Assembly (NCBI GenBank): GCA_002309425.1
Contig: DBXD01000019.1
Span: forward strand, 29,020 to 39,508
Source of the DNA: Cyanobacteria bacterium UBA1221
GTDB taxonomy: Bacteria; Cyanobacteriota; Vampirovibrionia; Gastranaerophilales; Gastranaerophilaceae
Reading direction: 5' to 3'
DNA length: 10,489 nt
Shown here: positions 1-6,271 of the stretch, in pieces
Numbering within the stretch: position 1 is the stretch's first letter
Layout of the letters: each line of letters opens with the position of its first letter
The notes under the pieces: generated by a model
What the model saw: the letters and a program-made list of their open reading frames with translations, nothing else
The model's database searches: none
Told to the model about the DNA's origin: nothing
Translations under genes and position numbers: made by a program

Positions 1-423
1 TGAAAAAGCCCGTTCTCCGATAATCGGGTTATTCGGGTTCGTGTTTACGTCAATACACGGTGCAAAATTTAAATTTAAGCCGTAACTTTTGAGTTCTTTT
101 GCGATTTCTTTTGTCTGATTTTCGAGAAAATCCAAACCTTTTTCAAATGCAAATTTTGCAGACAAATACTTTTTGCCGTTATGGATATTTTCTGTGCGTT
201 CAACTCTCCCGCCCTCCTGGTCTATCGACAGAAACGGAGAAATCAGCGAATGCAATTTTATATCTTTTACAAGAGCGGAAAATTGTTCTTTTGATTTAAT
301 ATCGTGCGTAAAAAATATAATACCGCCAAGCCCGGATTTAAGAGCCGTAATATATTCTCCGCCCTCTGTTCCGAGTATAAACATCTGATATAATTTGGTT
401 TTCAGGTCAAAAATATCTTGCAT
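1..423 (-). CDS. nagZ: Glycoside hydrolase family 3, NagZ-like beta-N-acetylhexosaminidase (N-terminal 141 residues, cut by window edge)
   Basis: Translating the minus strand from the ATG at 423 gives 141 codons open to the window edge. The protein carries family 3 hallmarks in the expected order: a GLGGIIFFTHDI strand-loop (residues 31-42), SIDQEGGRVER (66-76) with the substrate-binding Asp of the IDQEGGRV signature, and NFAPCIDV (119-126) followed by IGERAFS (135-141). In NagZ enzymes these belong to the TIM barrel that removes terminal beta-N-acetylglucosamine from muropeptides or chitooligosaccharides. The lysine/histidine general acid-base loop and the nucleophile Asp lie further on and are outside the window, so activity cannot be judged. 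No signal peptide is visible, which fits a cytoplasmic recycling enzyme. It starts one base after the stop of the upstream gene, so the two are probably translationally coupled. Family assignment is firm; the exact substrate is inferred. Confidence 0.88.
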   Translation of the reverse strand, partial: MQDIFDLKTKLYQMFILGTEGGEYITALKSGLGGIIFFTHDIKSKEQFSALVKDIKLHSLISPFLSIDQEGGRVERTENIHNGKKYLSAKFAFEKGLDFLENQTKEIAKELKSYGLNLNFAPCIDVNTNPNNPIIGERAFS

Positions 424-424
424 C

Positions 425-1000
425 CTAACTCAATAATTCTTTTAATTCATAAAGTTTACCGGTTTCAATAACCTCTTCAACTTTTTCAAATATTTTGTTT
501 GCATCACACTTTACAGGGATATTTTCCGGTACTTTTAAGTCACTTGTTTTTTCGGCATTTATAAAACCCTGATTGATTTTCAGAAATTCTTCATAGTAAT
601 CAAGTATTTTAATATCGTGCGAATTAATCGTATAATTGCTCCCGATGTAATATTTTACATCATGGGGCAGAACTTCTAAAAATTCTTTTAAAAATCTTAC
701 CTCCTGCAAGGTTTCTTCTTCATTGTATTCCCCTCCGCAGCAGAAGTTATTTGTTATGGGTTTATCTCCGAGAGTCTTAATTGCCTTTGCCCAGAGGATA
801 CAGCCTGCATAAAAGCCGATATAATTGTTAATTAATTTTTCCATATTTGGAAAAACCATTTTAAACTGCATCTTTTTCTGCCCGAAATTCCTGTATTTTT
901 CCAAATCTGAATAAACGTATTGAATATTCGGAATTATTGCGGAAATGTGCTGAACAAATCCGGGGTCAAAAGGAACACCGTCATTAAAATTCATTGTCAT
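425..1000 (-). CDS. Hypothetical protein upstream of nagZ
   Basis: An open frame of 191 residues on the minus strand, beginning MTMNFNDGVPFDPGF. A longer frame opens at 1015, but that ATG lies inside the sequence that makes a strong Shine-Dalgarno (GGGGAG, 1008-1013) seven bases before the ATG at 1000, so I place the start at 1000; an ATG at 994 is also possible. I do not recognise the family. The protein looks soluble and mixed alpha/beta, with a FCCGGEY stretch (two adjacent Cys) near the middle and acidic, Lys-rich helices at the C-terminus (around KIFEKVEEVIETGKLYELKELL). There is no signal peptide and no clear membrane segment. Its stop codon is separated from the nagZ ATG by a single base, so it is almost certainly co-transcribed with it and may act in the same amino-sugar or wall-recycling process; that role is only inference. 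Confidence 0.75.
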   Translation of the reverse strand: MTMNFNDGVPFDPGFVQHISAIIPNIQYVYSDLEKYRNFGQKKMQFKMVFPNMEKLINNYIGFYAGCILWAKAIKTLGDKPITNNFCCGGEYNEEETLQEVRFLKEFLEVLPHDVKYYIGSNYTINSHDIKILDYYEEFLKINQGFINAEKTSDLKVPENIPVKCDANKIFEKVEEVIETGKLYELKELLS

Positions 1001-1005
1001 TTTTT

Positions 1006-1013
1006 CTCTCCCC
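1006..1013 (-). promoter_or_regulatory. Ribosome binding site that sets the start at 1000
   Basis: On the minus strand GGGGAGAG ends five bases before the ATG at 1000, and its GGAG core lies seven bases before it. This is an ideal Shine-Dalgarno spacing and argues against the upstream in-frame ATG at 1015, which would leave no binding site in front of it. Confidence 0.7.
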
Positions 1014-1075
1014 ATGTTATAGATAATAACCGCATGTTAGCATGAATAGCCTTTTAGTGCAATTGAGGCAGTGAG

Positions 1076-1106
1076 ATTTGTAATAGTGCATAGCACGATT
1101 ACAAAT
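1076..1106. repeat. Near-perfect 31-bp palindrome in the divergent intergenic region
   Basis: Outer arms ATTTGTAAT (1076-1084) and ATTACAAAT (1098-1106) pair perfectly over nine bases. After one A/G mismatch, inner arms GTGC (1086-1089) and GCAC (1093-1096) pair around a three-base ATA loop. It lies between the divergently transcribed genes at 1000 and 1305, directly next to the octamer array. No T-run follows on either strand, so it is not an ordinary terminator. It may be an operator for a dimeric regulator, or part of the neighbouring repeat element. Confidence 0.7.
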
Positions 1107-1107
1107 G

Positions 1108-1159
1108 TTTATAAGTGTATAAGTTGATAAGTTTATAAGTTCTTTGCGGTATTTTGTGC
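1108..1159 (-). repeat. Core-plus-octamer repeat, copy A
   Basis: Read on the minus strand, a 20-base core (GCACAAAATACCGCAAAGAA, 1159-1140) is followed by four head-to-tail octamers: CTTATAAA, CTTATCAA, CTTATACA, CTTATAAA (1139-1108). The same core and octamer phase recur at 3134-3191, 8681-8723, 10121-10180 and, less exactly, elsewhere. It occupies much of the 304-base gap between the divergent genes. Confidence 0.75.
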
Positions 1160-1304
1160 AAATGAATTTGAGGGAGGGTAAAGTATTTTCTGCCTCATGT
1201 AAACAAATTTTAATAATTTCTACAATCAATAGCAAAAAATATTTTTTTGGGATTTTAAATCATTGCAGAAATAATTTTAATTTATAAAACGGAGAAATAA
1301 AAAC

Positions 1305-1979
1305 ATGAGAATCAACGCTGTTACAAATTACTGCTATAACAATAACAACCGTAGAGGTTATGAAAGCAATCCCACTTTTGGTCATATACCCCTTAGTGAT
1401 GAATACAAACAAGAATTAGAAATTCAATGTGGTAAAAAGGCGGCAGATGAGGTAATTAAATTTTGTGAACAAAAGATTAATCTAAAAAATTTAATAGGCT
1501 ACGACAAGTTACCAAAGACTAAAAAAGCTCTTGCAGATGAATACTTCAACGTTATGTCCCCTAGTGAAGTAGAAGATTTTACGGTTGAGTTCTTTGCCAA
1601 TAGTGAAAACCATCCGTATTATTTTGACTATGACGGTAGCAGTCGTCTCGATAAAGATATTGTTGTAAAACTCTATTCTCAACTGCCAACGTTAACAGAC
1701 GGTAAGCTTGAATTAGAAGAATGGAATCCTTTCGAAATTGAAAGTACTGTTTTGAAGTCATCTCTCTGGGGAGATACTACCGAAGAGGAATTAGCAAAAA
1801 AGCGTGAAAAGATGATGAATAGGTTAAACAATTCAATCGGCTTCAAATTTGCAGGCGATACTTGGATTCCTGTTCCTTCAGAAAATTTGTATAATGTAAT
1901 TGCCAAAGCAATTAATGATGAATTAAAGTTCCTTGGATCATCAAAAAGCTACCGTCGCCATAAAAAACAGAGTTCGTAG
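1305..1979 (+). CDS. Hypothetical protein with N-terminal NPTFG motif
   Basis: A 224-residue soluble, charged protein with no signal peptide or membrane segment, started by ATG behind ACGGAGAAA (spacing about seven bases), the same binding-site string found before the gene at 3509. The N-terminus MRINAVTNYCYNNNN...SNPTFGH (NPTFG at about residues 22-26) resembles short leaders with an [N/R]P[T/S]FG motif that I associate with many lineage-specific proteins of Gastranaerophilales; this is recollection, not a search result. The middle is acidic and probably helical (YDKLPKTKKALADEYFNVMSPSEVEDFTVEFF). The tail is basic (SYRRHKKQSS). I recognise no catalytic motif. It stands alone, transcribed away from the nagZ pair, with about 270 bases before the next gene. 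Confidence 0.75.
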   Translation: MRINAVTNYCYNNNNRRGYESNPTFGHIPLSDEYKQELEIQCGKKAADEVIKFCEQKINLKNLIGYDKLPKTKKALADEYFNVMSPSEVEDFTVEFFANSENHPYYFDYDGSSRLDKDIVVKLYSQLPTLTDGKLELEEWNPFEIESTVLKSSLWGDTTEEELAKKREKMMNRLNNSIGFKFAGDTWIPVPSENLYNVIAKAINDELKFLGSSKSYRRHKKQSS

Positions 1980-2008
1980 TTAGTAGTATGCACTCTGCGA
2001 GTACCCGG

Positions 2009-2038
2009 TTTGTAACGAAATCAATAGATTTCGACAAA
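2009..2038. repeat. Stem-loop downstream of the NPTFG-protein gene
   Basis: Perfect arms CGAAATC (2016-2022) and GATTTCG (2027-2033) enclose the loop AATA. The outer arms TTTGT (2009-2013) and ACAAA (2034-2038) extend the stem across a two-base AA bulge. It lies about 30 bases after the stop at 1979, but no T-run follows, so a terminator role is weak. A smaller hairpin (GGTAG 2072-2076 with CTACC 2085-2089) follows. Confidence 0.45.
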
Positions 2039-2233
2039 CAGAGGTAATTTTTTGCACCGCAAATATAGCAGGGTAGATTTCAGCCTACCACAATTTAATA
2101 CTTGACTAAAAGCAACCCTACTGACTTTTAACCAAAAATAAATATTGCATTTAACCAATAAAAATGTTAATATTTTCTTGTAGGTGCGCTTAAGAATAGT
2201 GGCCATTGGCAGTAAATTAAATTGAATTTATAT

Positions 2234-2239
2234 GGGAGG
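2234..2239 (+). promoter_or_regulatory. Ribosome binding site that sets the start at 2247
   Basis: GGGAGG lies seven bases before ATG 2247. A longer reading that starts at ATG 2232 would overlap this Shine-Dalgarno and have none of its own. Confidence 0.75.
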
Positions 2240-2246
2240 CGTTGTT

Positions 2247-3014
2247 ATGGAATGGTATAATGTAATGGATTTTTATGTTACTGTTGTTCCTAATATATCA
2301 AAAATTTCATTGATTGGTCTGATTATTATATTAGGAATACACATAGCAAAGAAATCGAAGTTTAAAATATATGAATATATACTTATGTTAGTGTTTCTTA
2401 CAGGTATGTATTTGTACATACCACAGTCATTATGGAGTAAAGGCATGGCACATAGTGATATCCCTACACTTGAAAAAGCCGCAAAACTATCTATTTTGCC
2501 TTACGCAAAAGAGAATTGTTATAATGATATTGCAATGATTTACGCCCAAGACCTCAAAGATGGGGAAAAAGCCATTAGGTATTATGAAAAAGTTGTAAAC
2601 GGCAAATACAAGAAATTCCCTGAAACTACATTGATGCTTACTTATATGTATTCATATAAAGGTGATTATGACAGAGCTATAAAATTAAGTAAATTTATAC
2701 CCGAACGCAAAGCCAGCCTCAGAATTGTTTATATACAAAAAGGTGAGTATCAAAAAGCACTGGATACATATGATAAGGATGAAAGCAAGAAACCAGGCAT
2801 TAATTTCCTGAAAGCATCGTTATATAGAGAACTCGGAAACTATACTGAGGCAGACAGATTATATAAACTTGCAGAAGAGGAAATGAGTCGACTTAAAAAT
2901 AAACACTCTGCCGGTTATTATTCAGATATTGAAAAAATTGTTGAACCAAGGAAGTCTATTAAAGCATATAAAGAATATCTTGAATCTCTGAAAAAAGAAT
3001 ATCATTTTGAATGA
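2247..3014 (+). CDS. Membrane-anchored TPR-like repeat protein
   Basis: From the ATG at 2247 the product is 255 residues. Two hydrophobic segments lie near the N-terminus (about 19-34, ISLIGLIIILGIHIA, and about 43-59, EYILMLVFLTGMYLYIP), separated by a short Lys-rich loop (KKSKFK). The rest is soluble and made of tetratricopeptide-like helix pairs: an AKENCYNDIAMIYAQDLKDGEKAIRYYEKVV unit (about 87-117), then units around TLMLTYMYSYKGDYDRAIKLSKF, LRIVYIQKGEYQKALDTYDK and FLKASLYRELGNYTEADRLYKLAEEE. TPRs are scaffolds for protein contacts, so this is probably an assembly or adaptor protein held at the membrane. Given the short positive loop, both termini may face the same side. No partner is evident from its neighbours, and no specific family is recognised. 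Confidence 0.8.
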   Translation: MEWYNVMDFYVTVVPNISKISLIGLIIILGIHIAKKSKFKIYEYILMLVFLTGMYLYIPQSLWSKGMAHSDIPTLEKAAKLSILPYAKENCYNDIAMIYAQDLKDGEKAIRYYEKVVNGKYKKFPETTLMLTYMYSYKGDYDRAIKLSKFIPERKASLRIVYIQKGEYQKALDTYDKDESKKPGINFLKASLYRELGNYTEADRLYKLAEEEMSRLKNKHSAGYYSDIEKIVEPRKSIKAYKEYLESLKKEYHFE

Positions 3015-3027
3015 TAATCACAGCAAA

Positions 3028-3045
3028 TGTGCATTTTAATGCACA
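3028..3045 (+). terminator. Stem-loop just after the TPR membrane gene
   Basis: Arms TGTGCAT (3028-3034) and ATGCACA (3039-3045) form a perfect seven-base stem with loop TTTA, 14 bases after the stop codon. The following sequence is A-rich rather than T-rich, so it would be a weak intrinsic terminator at best; it may instead protect the 3' end of the mRNA. Confidence 0.4.
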
Positions 3046-3060
3046 AAATAATGTCTTAGA

Positions 3061-3135
3061 ACCCTCTCCCGTCGGTATAGGGTAACATTGCACGAAGTCC
3101 CGCAACGGTTAATTCACGACTCACGTAATTCGTGC
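3061..3135 (+). repeat. Repeat element with core copy B and flanking inverted arms
   Basis: A small hairpin (ACCCT 3061-3065 with AGGGT 3079-3083) is followed by core copy B, GCACGAAGTCCCGCAACGGT (3090-3109). This core opens a larger inverted repeat: GCACGAA (3090-3096) pairs with TTCGTGC (3129-3135). The core differs from copy F at 10121-10140 at only four positions. No clear octamer run follows this copy, so it may be a decayed member. Confidence 0.55.
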
Positions 3136-3191
3136 GCAGCACCGTAAAGAGCTTAACGTCTTTTTGTCTTAACGTCTTAACGACTTCATAT
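3134..3191 (+). repeat. Core-plus-octamer repeat, copy C
   Basis: Core GCGCAGCACCGTAAAGAG (3134-3151) is followed in the usual phase by five eight-base units: CTTAACGT, CTTTTTGT, CTTAACGT, CTTAACGA, CTTCATAT (3152-3191). The core matches the other copies in its CCGTAAAGR part, but the octamer here is CTTAACGT rather than CTTATAAA. Confidence 0.7.
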
Positions 3192-3209
3192 ATATTTTTA
3201 AATATTAAA

Positions 3210-3261
3210 GAGGTACCCGAAAAAAGAGTACCTCTCCTAATCGGAACCATTCCTCCGATTA
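3210..3261. repeat. Two adjacent hairpins
   Basis: GAGGTAC (3210-3216) pairs with GTACCTC (3228-3234) around an 11-base loop. TAATCGGA (3238-3245) pairs with TCCGATTA (3254-3261) around eight bases. On the minus strand the first hairpin is followed by TTTAATATTT, so it could serve as a rho-independent terminator for a minus-strand transcript. In that transcript the second hairpin would present GGAGGAATG in and beside its loop. Confidence 0.55.
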
Positions 3262-3266
3262 TATAA

Positions 3267-3340
3267 GGCTCCTCCGCTTTCTGTTTAATGATGTTGTCAT
3301 TCTTTCCCTGATGTATAGGGAAATTGCGTCACCGGAGCCA
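3267..3340. other. Structured non-coding segment closed by GGCTCC/GGAGCC
   Basis: GGCTCC (3267-3272) can pair with GGAGCC (3335-3340), enclosing a perfect seven-base hairpin TTTCCCT (3303-3309) / AGGGAAA (3317-3323). Together with the hairpins at 3210-3261 this could fold as one minus-strand RNA ending in a terminator-like stem. I compared it by eye with common riboswitch, SRP, 6S and RNase P signatures and recognised none. It may be a small RNA or a palindromic repeat element. Confidence 0.4.
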
Positions 3341-3345
3341 TATTT

Positions 3346-3508
3346 TGTTTTAACAATTTTATGATAAATCTTTTAATTTATTCTTACATTAGATGAAAGT
3401 GTAAATTTTAGTAAATTTTTTTATACAAAAGTAGAATTTTTAGTGCAAAATATAAAATTTCGGGCAAAAATTTTTATTTTTATGTTTTTATAGAAAAAAC
3501 GGAGAAAA
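3346..3508 (+). other. Very AT-rich leader before the 554-residue membrane protein gene
   Basis: This completes the 494-base gap between genes at 3015-3508; the earlier part is repeats and hairpins. The segment is extremely AT-rich, with several T-runs and TATA-like strings, so any promoter call would be arbitrary. It ends in ACGGAGAAAA, the ribosome binding site of the next gene. Confidence 0.4.
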
Positions 3509-5173
3509 ATGGTAAACCAAATTCCGAATGTACAAATAAACAGCGATTATCTGCTGAGCAAATTTGCCCCAAATATTGCGATGGGGCGCGAATTTTATCT
3601 GCGCTCAAAAGAATCTCAGGAAAATGTTTCTGCGGGTGCGGATACTAAAGAAAATCAGGCTGCAAATATTGAAAAGCCCGAGCGTAACCGTAAAAAAGGC
3701 GGTTTGGTAATTACAATCGGAACATCTGCTCTTGTTGCGGGTTTTGGTGTCCTGTTTCTTATGAGAGGATTGCCCAAAAATTTTGGCAGGAATTTAGAAA
3801 AACTGAAAAAGTTTTTTGAAACCAAACTGGAAAAATCCAAAATCAGCGGAATTGATTCTTTCAACAGTTTTTATATATATTCAATCAGAAAATTAAATTC
3901 TTTTATAGAAAAAGCCCAAAGTCTGAACAATTTTACTTCACTGAAAGACATACTTTTTAAAAGGCTGATGGATAAGACAAAACTAACCTCGAAAATTCAT
4001 AAATCAATTTCAAATGTTTTTGAAAAAATCTCAAGAAAAACCGTCACAAAATCATATAAAAAAACAGCGGGAAAATTTGAGAATATGTACAGATCTTTTG
4101 ATAAACTTGATGAGTTGATATTGAAAGAAAATCCTGAAGAGATTGTAATGTTCGGCGGGAAAAGTTATACTAAAAAAGAACTTGTAGAACTTGCGAAACA
4201 GCAGCGTGCCGCTGTAAGAAATTCGGTCAATGACTTTGTTTCGGAAAAAGAAATGGATAAAAGATACAAATACATAAAGGATTCCACATCGACGTTGTAC
4301 GAAAAATTCTGGGATGACAGTTTTACGGATTTTTGGACGAGGAAGAACAGATTTCAGCGCAAGGAAATGTGGCAGACATTTATTCCGAATGAAATGATAT
4401 CTTCGGATAAGAAAATTCTTGCGGAAGAAGTTTCCGCTCTGAGGAATAAAATTTCATATACAAATGCCGACAGGCAGAACGTCATGCTTGAGCATGTCAA
4501 AACTCTGGAAAATTTACTTTCACCAAAAGATAAAGAAGGGTTTAAGATAATAAAAAAATTGGAGTGGTTCCTGAAAAATCCTGACGGTTTAACTGCTGCA
4601 AACAAAGATGCCTTTTTAAATACCCTGAAAGTGCTTGAAGAAAGACCTTTGCAGGAGGGATTGAGTGAAGCGGTACAGGCAAATCAGTTAAAATTAAAAC
4701 AAACACATGTAAAAGCACTGGAAGAACTTGCTCAAAGGCAAAACGGCGGAGATTTACAGGAAATGTTATCCATATATGAAACACTTGCTCCGTACGAAGT
4801 TTCGCTTATAAAATCAAATGTTACAAAGGCTGTAAAATCGTTTGATAAGTCCCTGAATCTTGAAACGGTTGAATTTTTTGACAAGGTAAGAGATTTGCAG
4901 CTTGGTTCGGCTCCTACTGATGTTTTATCCATACTTGCCTCTGCGGGAGTAATTGCATACGGGTTAAGCGTAGCAAAAAATAAGGATGAACGCGCGTCTG
5001 TCATATTTAAATCGGGTATTCCTATTGTGGGCGCAATAGCTACATCATTAATATGTACCGCAAAACTGATATCTGCCGGAAAATCATTAGTTATCGGTGC
5101 TGTTTCGGGTGCAATATTGAACAAGCTGGGAGTAGCCGCAGATAATTTGAGAAAAAATCATACAAATGATTAA
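3509..5173 (+). CDS. Large hypothetical membrane protein with C-terminal hydrophobic region
   Basis: A 554-residue protein with ATG five bases after ACGGAGAA. Residues 1-63 are soluble and polar; a basic patch (RNRKKGG) leads into one clear membrane helix (about 65-86, LVITIGTSALVAGFGVLFLM). About 390 charged, mostly helical residues follow, rich in Lys, Glu and Phe, some probably coiled coil. The C-terminal 80 residues hold two or three glycine/alanine-rich hydrophobic stretches (about 473-489, 501-518, 525-540) before a short polar tail. No enzymatic motif is seen and I do not recognise the family. A helical body between hydrophobic ends recalls membrane-tethered structural proteins, but that is only a resemblance. 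Its neighbours give no functional clue; dgt follows 60 bases later, apparently with its own promoter. Confidence 0.8.
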   Translation: MVNQIPNVQINSDYLLSKFAPNIAMGREFYLRSKESQENVSAGADTKENQAANIEKPERNRKKGGLVITIGTSALVAGFGVLFLMRGLPKNFGRNLEKLKKFFETKLEKSKISGIDSFNSFYIYSIRKLNSFIEKAQSLNNFTSLKDILFKRLMDKTKLTSKIHKSISNVFEKISRKTVTKSYKKTAGKFENMYRSFDKLDELILKENPEEIVMFGGKSYTKKELVELAKQQRAAVRNSVNDFVSEKEMDKRYKYIKDSTSTLYEKFWDDSFTDFWTRKNRFQRKEMWQTFIPNEMISSDKKILAEEVSALRNKISYTNADRQNVMLEHVKTLENLLSPKDKEGFKIIKKLEWFLKNPDGLTAANKDAFLNTLKVLEERPLQEGLSEAVQANQLKLKQTHVKALEELAQRQNGGDLQEMLSIYETLAPYEVSLIKSNVTKAVKSFDKSLNLETVEFFDKVRDLQLGSAPTDVLSILASAGVIAYGLSVAKNKDERASVIFKSGIPIVGAIATSLICTAKLISAGKSLVIGAVSGAILNKLGVAADNLRKNHTND

Positions 5174-5192
5174 GATTACCGTTCCGTAATTG

Positions 5193-5201
5193 TGGTAAAA
5201 T
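5193..5201 (+). promoter_or_regulatory. Extended -10 promoter element before dgt
   Basis: TGGTAAAAT matches the extended -10 pattern (TGNTATAAT) with one mismatch, 33 bases before the dgt ATG. No good -35 hexamer is visible, which is tolerated for extended -10 promoters. It suggests that dgt is transcribed at least partly on its own. Confidence 0.45.
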
Positions 5202-5233
5202 TTACTTAATGAAACTACAAAAAGGATTTTATT

Positions 5234-6268
5234 ATGCCGCAATTTACAGACGTAAACAACATCAGAACCGAATTAGAGGACAGAGAATTTAAATTTCTAA
5301 GCGATATCGCAACAAAAGCAAGAAACTCTAAGGGCAGAAAAAGAGAAGAAGAAGAAAGTATAATGAGAACTTGTTTCCAGCGTGACAGGGACAGAATTAT
5401 TCATTCCAAAGCATTCAGAAGGCTGAAACATAAAACTCAGGTATTTTTATCTCCGTTTGATGACCACTTCAGAACGCGATTGACTCATACGCTGGAAGTG
5501 TCGCAGATTGCCCGCTCAATATCTCGTTCACTTAATCTTAATGAGGATTTAACAGAGGCAATTGCGCTCGGGCATGATTTGGGGCATACACCTTTCGGGC
5601 ATTGCGGCGAAGGTGTCTTAAATGAACTTGTAAAAGGCGGATTTCAGCATAACATTCAGAGTGTTCGTGTTGTGGAAATACTTGAGAATCTGAACCTTTG
5701 TCAGGAAACGATAGACGGTATTTTAACCCACTCGTGGGGTTACACCCCAAAAACTCCGGAGGCGCAGGCTGTTCAGCTTGCGGATAAAATTGCGTATATA
5801 AACCATGATATTGAAGACTCAATTCGTGCGGGGATTATTTCTGAGAACGATTTACCGAAAGATTGTATAGAATATTTTTCATCAGTCCAGAGCAAAAGAC
5901 TAAACAAAATGATTCTGGAGATAATATCAAATTCAATAGGCAAAGATAAAATCTCAATGAGTGAAGAAGCTTGGCACTACACAACAAAACTCAGAGAGTG
6001 GATGTTTGAGAATGTTTATATTGATTCTCCGGCAAAACTTGAAGAGAAAAAAGCAAGCCGTCTGATAAGAGATTTGTTTTATCATTACTGTGAAGTATTG
6101 AAACCGATATGTGAAGAAAGCAGAATTGAGCGTGTAGTGGCGGACTATATTTCAGGCATGACGGACAGATATGCGGTAGAAAGGTATAAAGAAAACTTTA
6201 TTCCGCTTGGTTTACAGTGCACATCAAAAGATGATTACTTATTTAAGCTTGCGAATATGACGGAATAA
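5234..6268 (+). CDS. dgt: Deoxyguanosinetriphosphate triphosphohydrolase-like HD protein
   Basis: The 344-residue product matches bacterial dGTPase-like proteins along its length. The HD-superfamily metal ligands are all visible: H85 in RTRLTHTLEV, H114-D115 in ALGHDLGHTPFGHCGE, and D184 in QLADKIAYINHDIED. Family strings RDRIIHSKAFRRLKHKTQVF (about 53-71) and FQHNIQSVRVVEIL (about 137-150) are also present. Such enzymes hydrolyse dNTPs, classically dGTP, to the deoxynucleoside and tripolyphosphate in the cytoplasm, and so help control dNTP pools. The length fits the shorter (type 2) subfamily, whose substrate range is often broader than dGTP; the C-terminal part resembles its usual helical extension. 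It starts at ATG seven bases after AAAGGAT. It ends three bases before the stop of a convergent small gene. The family is firm, the substrate less so. Confidence 0.93.
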   Translation: MPQFTDVNNIRTELEDREFKFLSDIATKARNSKGRKREEEESIMRTCFQRDRDRIIHSKAFRRLKHKTQVFLSPFDDHFRTRLTHTLEVSQIARSISRSLNLNEDLTEAIALGHDLGHTPFGHCGEGVLNELVKGGFQHNIQSVRVVEILENLNLCQETIDGILTHSWGYTPKTPEAQAVQLADKIAYINHDIEDSIRAGIISENDLPKDCIEYFSSVQSKRLNKMILEIISNSIGKDKISMSEEAWHYTTKLREWMFENVYIDSPAKLEEKKASRLIRDLFYHYCEVLKPICEESRIERVVADYISGMTDRYAVERYKENFIPLGLQCTSKDDYLFKLANMTE

Positions 6269-6271
6269 GTT

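Noticed and set aside
99..388. Short plus-strand frames at the left end
   Set aside because: They are antisense to the clearly recognisable family 3 glycoside hydrolase.
1017..1235. 72-residue minus-strand open frame
   Set aside because: It runs through the palindrome and the octamer repeats, has a Cys-rich low-complexity translation, and has no ribosome binding site.
2021..2206. 61-residue minus-strand open frame between the NPTFG gene and the TPR membrane gene
   Set aside because: No ribosome binding site, no recognisable protein features, and it overlaps a stem-loop; most likely chance.
2206..2234. TTGGCA-17-TATATG promoter for the TPR membrane gene
   Set aside because: The -10 would overlap the ribosome binding site at 2234-2239 and transcription would start after it, which conflicts with the strong Shine-Dalgarno.
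3090..3191. CRISPR array
   Set aside because: The units are seven to eight bases in direct contact without spacers, and no cas gene is present.
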